Source: Pseudomonadota bacterium
Lineage (GTDB): Bacteria; Pseudomonadota; Gammaproteobacteria; Xanthomonadales; Xanthomonadaceae
NCBI GenBank assembly: GCA_023393895.1
Contig: JAEXBT010000066.1
Span: 1 to 20,295 of the forward strand
Direction: 5' to 3'
DNA: 20,295 bases
Shown: one piece after another, positions 11,403 to 19,405 of the stretch
Layout: every line of letters begins with the position of its first letter
Position numbering within the stretch: the stretch's first letter is position 1
The notes under the pieces: generated by a model
The model's database searches: none
Told to the model about the DNA's origin: nothing
Seen by the model: the letters and a program-made list of their open reading frames with translations, nothing else
Made by a program: the position numbers and the translations under genes

Positions 11403-11447
11403 TCCCCGCAAACGCGAACGCCCCGCCGGAGCGGGGCGTTGCGGGGA
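11403..11447 (-). terminator. Strong GC hairpin between the small secreted protein gene and pyrG, probable terminator
   Basis: The core is a perfect 10-bp stem, AACGCCCCGC (11417-11426) with GCGGGGCGTT (11431-11440), around a 4-base loop. A further 7-bp outer pairing joins TCCCCGC (11403-11409) to GCGGGGA (11441-11447) across a one-sided bulge. Its near edge lies 16 bases past the stop of the left-pointing small gene, where a terminator is expected. The T-tract is weak (GTTCGCGTTT on the minus strand). It would insulate the pyrG promoter. Confidence 0.65.
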
Positions 11448-11463
11448 AGTCGCAGCGAAAGGC

Positions 11464-11730
11464 TCAGAACTGCGGATCTTCCTCCTCTTCCTCGCGGGCG
11501 TCTCCGGTACGCGAGGCCTTGGCCTTGCGCTCGGCGCGACGCTGCTTGGCGGCCTCCGCAGCGGCGCGCCTGCGGGCCTCGGCCTGCGCCTTGTCCTGCG
11601 CCGACTGCTGCTGCGAGGTGTCCGCCCTGGCGTCCTTCTGCTGTGCGACGGCCACGCCCGCCGCCAGGGTCAGTGCGGTGGCACCGGCCATAAACAGGAT
11701 CGAGCTGAATTTCTTGGGACTTTTCATCAT
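11464..11730 (-). CDS. Small secreted charged hypothetical protein
   Basis: I do not recognise this 88-aa protein. It has a clear signal peptide: KSPKK, then a hydrophobic stretch (about 9-27) and a probable cut after AVA at residue 29. The mature part is low-complexity: a Gln/Ala/Lys/Arg-rich stretch predicted to be helical (about 30-72, including RRRAAAEAAKQRRAERKAK), then an acidic end with five Glu and an Asp at 80-85. So the mature chain is bipolar, basic in the middle and acidic at the tail. GGAG lies 6 bases before the first ATG (11730); a second ATG follows immediately (11727). It stands alone between pyrG and divergent parE, with its own probable terminator. A small periplasmic protein is the most that can be said; the gene is likely real given the ribosome-binding site, signal peptide and terminator. 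Confidence 0.75.
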   Translation of the reverse strand: MMKSPKKFSSILFMAGATALTLAAGVAVAQQKDARADTSQQQSAQDKAQAEARRRAAAEAAKQRRAERKAKASRTGDAREEEEEDPQF

Positions 11731-11803
11731 TTTGGACTCCTGCCCCGTCTCGCATGACGGGACGCGACAAGTCTAGCCTGCGTGCCTGAATGCCCGCTGC
11801 CCG

Positions 11804-11809
11804 TAAAAT
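11804..11809 (+). promoter_or_regulatory. Candidate -10 box for parE (TAAAAT), leaderless spacing
   Basis: TAAAAT matches the -10 consensus at five of six positions and ends 6 bases before the parE ATG (11816). Transcription would begin at about the start codon, giving a leaderless mRNA. No Shine-Dalgarno sequence is seen. The -35 region is poor. Confidence 0.5.
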
Positions 11810-11815
11810 GCGCCG

Positions 11816-13705
<1,890 letters not shown>

Positions 13706-13724
13706 CACCCTGAATCCGGGCTCG

Positions 13725-13752
13725 ATGACGCTGCCCTTGTCCAGCGTATGCT
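13725..13752 (+). promoter_or_regulatory. Candidate promoter of the S9 peptidase gene
   Basis: ATGACG (13725-13730, four of six to TTGACA) and TATGCT (13747-13752) are separated by 16 bases, predicting a start near 13759 and a leader of about 32 bases before the ATG at 13791. An open frame could begin at the ATG within the -35 box, but it lacks a signal peptide at its N-terminus and a ribosome-binding site. Confidence 0.45.
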
Positions 13753-13783
13753 CGGCATGCCGCAGGGGTGCGGCGGACAAGGG
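13734..13783 (+). promoter_or_regulatory. Nested dyad over the S9 peptidase promoter and ribosome-binding site
   Basis: CCCTTGTCC (13734-13742) and GGACAAGGG (13775-13783) are perfect 9-bp inverted arms 32 bases apart. Directly inside the right arm lies a perfect hairpin, GCCGCA-GGGG-TGCGGC (13759-13774), starting at the predicted transcript start. The right arm contains the AAGGGG ribosome-binding site. The arms could be an operator flanking the -10 box, or in read-through RNA from parE could pair and hide the ribosome-binding site. The inverted repeats are plain in the sequence; the role is inference. Confidence 0.5.
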
Positions 13784-13790
13784 GATGATC

Positions 13791-15755
13791 ATGATGGGGA
13801 TGCGTCTTTCCATGGCTGCGCTGCTCGCCTGTGCGGCATCGTGGACGGGTGTTGCCACTGCGCAGGTGCCTTCGGCGATGGATTTTTCGCGCCATGCCGA
13901 GTTCACCGAAGTCACCATGTCACCCGACGGCAACCATCTCGCCCTGTCGAGACCGACCTCTGACGGCACGGAGACGGAGCTTGTCGTCGTCCCCCTGGAC
14001 GGCAGTGGGCAGAACCAGGTGCTGCGTTTCGGTCGACAGCACCATGTCACCGATGTGATCTGGAGCGCAGACGACCAACTGGTGTTGTCGCGCGCCGAGA
14101 TGGAACCGCTCAAGGCGCGCCCCTACTCCACCGGGGAGTTGTTCACATCCGACGTGCGTGGCAAGAACCAGCGCACGCTGTTCGCCTACATTCCGGGCAG
14201 CGGCAGCCGCGCGGCGTTCCACAAGGACGCGGGCTTTGCCTCGGTGGTCAAGGTGCTGGACCAGCAGCCCGGAACGATTCTGGTGGACTTCACTGCATGG
14301 CCGCGCAGCGCTGGGGACGAGAACCTCACCACGGCCATCTACAAGGTCGATACCCGTACCGGACGCCGCGAGCTCCAGGAGCAGGTTCGGGAAAGCGCGA
14401 CTTTCACCTTCGACCACGCAGGTCGTGCCCGGCTTCGCACCACCTATGACAACAACGACCGCCCCGTCCTCATGTATCGACCCGATGCCGCGGCCGACTG
14501 GAAACCGGTTCCCAGATCCCTCGCGGGCTGGGGAATGTCCCTGCTGCACGTGGAAGCCGACAACAACACCGCATACGCCACCATAAGTGACGACGGCGAA
14601 CCTGCAGCGCTTTACCGTGTCGACCTCGCAGCCGGCACGCGTACGCGTCTTGCCGGAAGACCCGACATGGCGATCGCCGGCGTGCTCCGCGCAGGCTTCG
14701 ATGGTCCGCCCTACGGCGTGTTCTACGATGCCGTCACACCAACCATCGATTACCTGGACAAGCAATCCGAATGGGCCAGGCTGCACTCCGGATTGCTGGC
14801 CCGGTTTCCTGGCCGGATGATCTCCGAAATCGACTGGAGCCGGGACAACCGCAAGCTGCTTTTTCACGCCTGGGGAGATCGTCACCCGGGCTCGTGGTAC
14901 ATCCTTGACCGCGACCAAGACAAGATTCGACTCGTCAGCGAAGCCACGCCCTGGCTGAAGCCCGAGTCACTGGTGTCGAGCACGCCGGTGACTTTCAAAG
15001 CCCGCGACGGCCTCGTACTGCACGGCTTCTATACCGCACCGGCGGACGGTAGATCACGACCGCTCGTGGTCATTCCCCATGGTGGGCCGCACGGCCCATA
15101 CGACACCTGGTCATACGACCCTGATGCACAGTTCCTGGCCAGCCGCGGGTACGGCGTGCTGCAGGTCAACTACCGCGGGTCCGGAGGGCGTGGTCGGGAG
15201 TTCATGGAGTCCGGCTACAGGGAATGGGGCGGCAAGATGCAGGATGACATCGCAGACGGCGTGCGCTGGGCGATCGAAAACAAGTTCGCCGACCCGCAAC
15301 GCATCTGCACGTTCGGCGCCAGCTATGGGGGCTACGCGGCGTTGATGCAGACGATCCGCTATCCGGAGCTCTATCGCTGCGCGATCGGGTATGTGGGCGT
15401 CTACGACCTTGAGGTCATGAAGAAGGAAGGCGACATCCGCGACCGCGCATCAGGCAAGCGTTATCTCGAACGTGCGCTCGGCAATGATGTCGAGCGGCTC
15501 CGGGAGTGGTCTCCCGCCCGCAACGTCGACAAGATCAAGGTTCCCGTCCTGCTGGCGCATGGCGGCCTGGACCGACGCGTTCCGATGGACCAGTTCAATG
15601 CGCTCAAGCGCGCCTTCAACGCCGCCGGCACCCCGGTGGAGACGATGGTTGTCTCCGGGGAGGCCCATGGCTTCTACAAGCCGGAGAATCGGGCGGAACT
15701 GTATCGCCGGATCGAGGCATTCCTGCAGCAGCACATCGGCAGCGGCGTTCACTGA
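13791..15755 (+). CDS. Secreted S9-family (prolyl oligopeptidase-type) serine peptidase
   Basis: This is an exported serine peptidase of family S9, the acylaminoacyl/dipeptidyl-peptidase-like group that cuts short peptides. The 654-aa product has a signal peptide (MRLSMAALLACAASWTGVATA), a beta-propeller N-terminal part (to about 370) and a C-terminal alpha/beta-hydrolase domain (about 390-654). The triad is S511 in FGASYGGYAAL, D594 in GGLDRRVP and H626 in GEAHGFY; the oxyanion-side motif VIPHGGPHGPYD is present. ATGs occur at 13785, 13791, 13794 and 13800; AAGGGG (13779-13784) favours 13791 or 13794. It follows parE by 85 bases with its own candidate promoter, and converges on hutG with 9 bases between stops. 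Codons look slightly less GC-rich than in parE (for example ATA at about 14582). Substrate unknown; periplasmic location inferred. Confidence 0.9.
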   Translation: MMGMRLSMAALLACAASWTGVATAQVPSAMDFSRHAEFTEVTMSPDGNHLALSRPTSDGTETELVVVPLDGSGQNQVLRFGRQHHVTDVIWSADDQLVLSRAEMEPLKARPYSTGELFTSDVRGKNQRTLFAYIPGSGSRAAFHKDAGFASVVKVLDQQPGTILVDFTAWPRSAGDENLTTAIYKVDTRTGRRELQEQVRESATFTFDHAGRARLRTTYDNNDRPVLMYRPDAAADWKPVPRSLAGWGMSLLHVEADNNTAYATISDDGEPAALYRVDLAAGTRTRLAGRPDMAIAGVLRAGFDGPPYGVFYDAVTPTIDYLDKQSEWARLHSGLLARFPGRMISEIDWSRDNRKLLFHAWGDRHPGSWYILDRDQDKIRLVSEATPWLKPESLVSSTPVTFKARDGLVLHGFYTAPADGRSRPLVVIPHGGPHGPYDTWSYDPDAQFLASRGYGVLQVNYRGSGGRGREFMESGYREWGGKMQDDIADGVRWAIENKFADPQRICTFGASYGGYAALMQTIRYPELYRCAIGYVGVYDLEVMKKEGDIRDRASGKRYLERALGNDVERLREWSPARNVDKIKVPVLLAHGGLDRRVPMDQFNALKRAFNAAGTPVETMVVSGEAHGFYKPENRAELYRRIEAFLQQHIGSGVH

Positions 15756-15764
15756 GGCGCGCAA

Positions 15765-16541
15765 TCAACCCAGCGCGGCGATGACCAGCGCCTGCAGCAG
15801 AGGTTGCAGGCGCGCAGCCTTCTCCCCGTCCCAGCTCGATGCGGCTTCATCCATGTAGCAGCGCTGGCTGATTTCCAGCTGCACCGCTTCCACGCCGGCG
15901 TCGGGCCGACCGTAGTGGCGGGTGATGTGGCCGCCCTTGAACCGGCCGTTGGCGACGAAATCGTAGGCGTCCTGGCTGGCAAGCACAGCCTCGATGCGCG
16001 CCTGCGTTCGTGGATCGCAACTCGCCCCAGCCGCAGTACCGAGGTTCAGGTCCGGCAACCGGCCCTCGAACAGGAACGGCAGCTCGCCGCGGATCGAGTG
16101 CCCTTCCCACAACAAGACCCGACCGTGCTCTGCACGCAGGCGCTCGATTTCGCCACGCAGTGCCGCATGATACGGCCGCCAGTAGGCATCGACGCGGGCA
16201 CGGACCTCGGCTTCGTCGGGTTCGCGGCCGGGTCGATAGACCGGCCCGCCATCGAAACGCACCAGCGGACAGAGGCCGGTGGTGTTCTGGCCCGGATACA
16301 GCGAGACATCGTCTTCGCCCCGGTTGAGGTCGATGACGTAGCGCGAATGCGTCGGCACCAGCAGCGAGCCGCCCAGCTCAAGCACGAAGCCGTACAGCCG
16401 TGCGATGTACCAGTCGGTATCGGGGACCGCCAGCGCTTCGTTGGTGAGGCGCGGCGCGATGCCGTCGGGGATCAGGGTGCCGTCATGCGGCACGCTCACG
16501 AGCAGCGGAATCGTGCCGCGATGCAGGCTGAAGATGTCCAT
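15765..16541 (-). CDS. hutG: N-formylglutamate deformylase (HutG-like)
   Basis: The family hydrolyses N-formylglutamate to glutamate and formate, the last step of one histidine degradation route. The 258-aa product has LLVSVPHDGTLIPDGI (H19 near the N-terminus), PTHSRYVIDLNRGEDD, a PGQNTTGLCPL segment, LLWEGHSIRGELPFLFEG and GGHITRHYGRP with GVEAVQLEISQRCYMDE near the end, all typical. The ATG at 16541 gives the standard N-terminus; the open frame runs on upstream but only as antisense to lemA. No other hut gene is nearby, so a role in histidine use rests on the family alone; another formyl-amidohydrolase substrate is possible. TACACT ends 6 bases before the ATG. It diverges from lemA and converges on the peptidase gene. 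Confidence 0.9.
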   Translation of the reverse strand: MDIFSLHRGTIPLLVSVPHDGTLIPDGIAPRLTNEALAVPDTDWYIARLYGFVLELGGSLLVPTHSRYVIDLNRGEDDVSLYPGQNTTGLCPLVRFDGGPVYRPGREPDEAEVRARVDAYWRPYHAALRGEIERLRAEHGRVLLWEGHSIRGELPFLFEGRLPDLNLGTAAGASCDPRTQARIEAVLASQDAYDFVANGRFKGGHITRHYGRPDAGVEAVQLEISQRCYMDEAASSWDGEKAARLQPLLQALVIAALG

Positions 16542-16547
16542 CCGTGC

Positions 16548-16553
16548 AGTGTA
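16548..16553 (-). promoter_or_regulatory. Candidate -10 box for hutG (TACACT), leaderless spacing
   Basis: Minus-strand TACACT lies exactly 6 bases before the hutG ATG (16541), the same spacing as for parE and the SmrB-like gene. No ribosome-binding site is seen between them. No convincing -35 at 16-18 bases. Confidence 0.4.
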
Positions 16554-16586
16554 CGCGGCCTTGCGCGACGCCCACGGTCGATGGCT

Positions 16587-16592
16587 TATGCT
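16587..16592 (+). promoter_or_regulatory. Candidate -10 box for lemA (TATGCT)
   Basis: TATGCT would start transcription near 16599 with a leader of about 33 bases that includes a strong GGGGAGG ribosome-binding site (16619-16625). The hexamer and leader length are the same as proposed for the S9 peptidase. TTGCGC (16561-16566) is 20 bases upstream, too far for a good -35. Confidence 0.3.
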
Positions 16593-16631
16593 TCGGGACA
16601 TGCGCGCAAGTGGAGCGCGGGGAGGAATCGC

Positions 16632-17231
16632 ATGACTGTTTTCGTACTGGTGCTGCTGGCGATCATCGTCGGCGTCGTGATGTGGGCGATGGGCATCTAC
16701 AACGGGCTGGTGACGGCGCGCAACGCGTTCCGCAACGCCTTCGCACAGATTGACGTGCAGCTGCAGCGACGCTTCGACCTGATCCCCAACCTTGTGGAAA
16801 CCGCCAAGGCCTACATGGGCCACGAGCGCGAGACACTGGAAGCGGTGATCGCCGCCCGCTCGGCGGCGCAATCGGGCCTGGCCGCGGCCAAGGCGAACCC
16901 GGGCGATCCGGCGGCGATGGCGCAACTGGCCTCAGCGCAGACCCAGCTCAATGCCGGCCTCGGGCGGCTGCTGGCGGTGGCCGAGTCCTACCCGGACCTC
17001 AAGGCCAACCAGAACATGATGCAGCTCTCGGAAGAGCTCACCAGCACCGAGAACAAGGTCGCGTTCGCGCGACAGGCCTACAACGACGCGGTGATGGCCT
17101 ACAACAACCGGCGCGAGGTCTTCCCCAACGGCATCGTCGCCAACGCCTTCAACTTCGCGCCAGCCACCGCGCTGGAGATCGCCGAAGACAAGCGCGATGT
17201 CGTGCGCGAGGCGCCGAGGGTGAGCTTCTGA
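16632..17231 (+). CDS. lemA: LemA family membrane-anchored protein
   Basis: LemA proteins are small membrane-anchored helical proteins of unclear function, often encoded beside M48 or TPM-domain genes. This is not the GacS sensor kinase also once called LemA. The 199-aa product has one N-terminal membrane helix (about 3-22, VFVLVLLAIIVGVVMWAMGI), then helical segments with the family signatures NGLVTARNAFRNAFAQIDVQ, RRFDLIPNLVETAKAYM, YPDLKANQNMMQLSEELTS, ENKVAFARQAYNDAVMAYN and FPNGIVANAFNF. GGAGG sits 6 bases before the ATG. The bulk should lie outside the cytoplasmic membrane or at its surface. The M48 protease gene follows after 25 bases and is probably cotranscribed. Confidence 0.95.
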   Translation: MTVFVLVLLAIIVGVVMWAMGIYNGLVTARNAFRNAFAQIDVQLQRRFDLIPNLVETAKAYMGHERETLEAVIAARSAAQSGLAAAKANPGDPAAMAQLASAQTQLNAGLGRLLAVAESYPDLKANQNMMQLSEELTSTENKVAFARQAYNDAVMAYNNRREVFPNGIVANAFNFAPATALEIAEDKRDVVREAPRVSF

Positions 17232-17256
17232 TCCCACCCGCAGGCGCGCCCGCACG

Positions 17257-19140
17257 ATGAACTTCTTCGAGCGCCAGGCGGCGGCGCGGCGCAATTCCAC
17301 GCGCCTGCTCGTGCTGTTCGGGCTGGCGGTGATCGGCATCGTGGTCGCGGTCGATGCCGGCCTTGCCATGGTGTTCGGCCCCGACCCGCGCGTGCTGCTG
17401 CTCGGCACGGTGGCCACGCCCCTGGTGATCGGGCTCGGGTCGCTCTATCGCGTGTCGTCGCTGTCGGACGGAGGCGAGGTCATCGCCCGGCAACTGGGCG
17501 GCACGGAAGTCGCGCCGGATACCACCGACTTCAACCTGCGTCGGCTGCACAACGTGGTGGAGGAAATCGCGATCGCGTCCGGCGTGCCGATGCCGCGGCT
17601 GTTCGTGCTCGAGCGCGAGGCCGGCATCAACGCGTTTGCCGCCGGTTATTCGCCGGCCGATGCCGCCATCGCGGTAACCCGTGGCGCACTGGAGCGGCTC
17701 AACCGCGACGAGTTGCAGGGCGTCATCGCCCATGAGTTCAGCCACATCCTCAATGGCGACATGCGCCTGAACATCCGCCTGATCGGCGTGCTGTTCGGCA
17801 TCCTGATGATCGGCCTGGCCGGGCGCAAGCTGCTGGAGAACGCCGGGCGCACGCGGCGGAGCAGCGGCGCCTTCTTCGTCGGCGCGCTGGCGCTGATGCT
17901 GATCGGCTATGTCGGGCTGTTCTTCGGGCGGATGATCAAGGCCGGCATCAGCCGTTCGCGCGAGGTGCTGGCCGATGCCTCGGCGGTGCAGTTCACCCGG
18001 CAGGCCGCGGGACTGGCCGGCGCGCTGAAGAAGATCGGCGGGCTTGCCGAAGGTGCACGCCTCAGCCATCGCGACGACGCCGAGGAAGTCAGCCACATGC
18101 TGTTTGGCGACGGCGTCGGCTTCAGCGGCCTGTTCGCGACCCACCCGCCCCTGCTGGCGCGCATCCAGGCACTGGAGCCGGGTTTCGATGCGCGGCTGCT
18201 GGATGGCTTGCGGCAACGCTGGACGGCCTCGCCGCCGAGCGGGATCGCCGAGGACCGGCTGCTCGGCTTTGCCGAGGGCGCCGCACCCGCTGCCTTGCCG
18301 GCGGCGACGCGCGAGCTGGCTCTCGCGCCCGCGCAGGTGGTTGGACAGGTCGGCCAGCCCGCCGAGGACGACTACCGCGCCGCCAGTGACATCATCGCCA
18401 CCCTGCCCGACGCGCTGCGCAAGCTGGCCACGACGCGGGAGGATGCGATGGGCGTGACCCTCGGGCTGCTGCTGTCGAGGGATGCGGACATCGCCGAGCG
18501 CCAGCATGGCCTGATCGCGCAACATCTGGGCGATTCGGTCGCCCGCCAGGCGAGCGAGCTCGCCGCTCTCGTGCTCAACCACCTGCACCCGATGCTGCGG
18601 CTGCCGCTGGCCGCGCTCGCCTTCCCCGCTCTGCGCCTGCAGCCCGCGGCAACGCTTGATGCGTTCATGGCCGCCTGCGAAGCGGTCTCCCATGCCGATG
18701 GCGAAGTCACCCTGTTCGACTACTGCCTGGCGCGGATGCTGCAGGTTCAGGTCCGCGAAGCCGTCGCGCCGCCCCGGCACGGCTCGTTCGGTCTGCGCAA
18801 GCTCGCCACCCTCAAGCCCGAGATCGCCAAGCTGCTGGCGGTCCTGGCCCGGCACGGCCACGCCGACCCCTCACATGCGCGACGCGCCTACCTGGACGGC
18901 ATCGGCCGGATCTTCCCCCGTGAGGCGCTGCCCTATCCCGAGCTGCGTGGCGGCGTGCAGGTGCTCGACAGCCTGTGGCTGCCGCTTGACCGGCTGGAGC
19001 CACCGGGCAAACAGCTGTTGATCGAGGCGATCACCGCGACCGTCAGCCACGACGGCCGCGTGAGCGTGGCGGAATCCGAACTGCTGCGCGCGGTCTGCGC
19101 CATCATTCACTGCCCGCTGCCGCCGATCCTGCACGACTGA
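17257..19140 (+). CDS. M48-family membrane metalloprotease with TerB-like C-terminal region
   Basis: The N-terminal half is an HtpX/Ste24-type zinc protease: two membrane helices (about 17-37 and 48-64), the zinc motif HEFSH (159-163), two further membrane helices (about 173-189 and 205-224) and the third ligand E236 in SREVLADASAVQFT. FATHPPLLARIQAL (about 293-306) is typical of the HtpX C-terminal part. HtpX itself is under 300 aa; this protein has 627, so about 300 residues follow. That tail carries two stretches like TerB: SHADGEVTLFDYCLARML (478-495) and SHDGRVSVAESELLRAVC (597-614). Paired with lemA upstream. By analogy it would act in membrane-protein quality control; the role of the tail is unknown. 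No good ribosome-binding site precedes the ATG, so coupling to lemA is possible. Confidence 0.9.
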   Translation: MNFFERQAAARRNSTRLLVLFGLAVIGIVVAVDAGLAMVFGPDPRVLLLGTVATPLVIGLGSLYRVSSLSDGGEVIARQLGGTEVAPDTTDFNLRRLHNVVEEIAIASGVPMPRLFVLEREAGINAFAAGYSPADAAIAVTRGALERLNRDELQGVIAHEFSHILNGDMRLNIRLIGVLFGILMIGLAGRKLLENAGRTRRSSGAFFVGALALMLIGYVGLFFGRMIKAGISRSREVLADASAVQFTRQAAGLAGALKKIGGLAEGARLSHRDDAEEVSHMLFGDGVGFSGLFATHPPLLARIQALEPGFDARLLDGLRQRWTASPPSGIAEDRLLGFAEGAAPAALPAATRELALAPAQVVGQVGQPAEDDYRAASDIIATLPDALRKLATTREDAMGVTLGLLLSRDADIAERQHGLIAQHLGDSVARQASELAALVLNHLHPMLRLPLAALAFPALRLQPAATLDAFMAACEAVSHADGEVTLFDYCLARMLQVQVREAVAPPRHGSFGLRKLATLKPEIAKLLAVLARHGHADPSHARRAYLDGIGRIFPREALPYPELRGGVQVLDSLWLPLDRLEPPGKQLLIEAITATVSHDGRVSVAESELLRAVCAIIHCPLPPILHD

Positions 19141-19148
19141 CGAGACGG

Positions 19149-19346
19149 TCAGCGAGCTCGGCAGGTATTGATGCCGAGCAACCGGTAAAGGCCGCAGAAA
19201 CGCAGCAGGCCGGTGGCCAACGCGACGAGCCCGACGACCAGCGCCACGTACTTCCACGGCGCGGCGACGACGAAGAACAGGCCGATCAGGATCAGGCCGA
19301 GGATGATGCGGACGATGCGATCGGTGGGGCCTACATTGGCTTGCAT
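19149..19346 (-). CDS. Small DUF2892-family membrane protein
   Basis: This 65-aa protein matches the DUF2892 family (YgaP membrane-part-like): MQANVGPTDRIVRIILGLIL, then a second hydrophobic stretch (PWKYVALVVGLVALATGLLR) and a C-terminal cysteine-containing FCGLYRLLGINTC. Two membrane helices at about 10-28 and 32-49 are predicted, with C51 and C61 at the end; such Cys pairs are common in this family. GGGAG lies about 8 bases before the ATG. Its start is 59 bases after the glutathione reductase stop in the same direction, so cotranscription is possible. It converges on the M48 gene with 8 bases between stops. Function unknown; links to sulphur or rhodanese proteins exist elsewhere but none is seen here. 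Confidence 0.87.
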   Translation of the reverse strand: MQANVGPTDRIVRIILGLILIGLFFVVAAPWKYVALVVGLVALATGLLRFCGLYRLLGINTCRAR

Positions 19347-19405
19347 GGAGCGTCTCCCGTGGTTGGAGGGTGTGATGCACGGACGGCTGCAAGCCCGCCC
19401 GCGAC

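Noticed and set aside
13725..13790. Longer N-terminus for the S9 peptidase from ATG 13725
   Set aside because: It adds 22 residues before a clean signal peptide and falls on the candidate -35 box; no ribosome-binding site precedes it, whereas AAGGGG precedes 13791.
16542..16925. Longer N-terminus for hutG
   Set aside because: The extension is antisense to lemA and unlike the family; the ATG at 16541 gives the standard start.
17149..18861. Left-pointing open frame of 570 codons antisense to the M48 gene
   Set aside because: Gln/Arg/His-rich translation without domains; the M48 frame carries HEFSH and all expected motifs.
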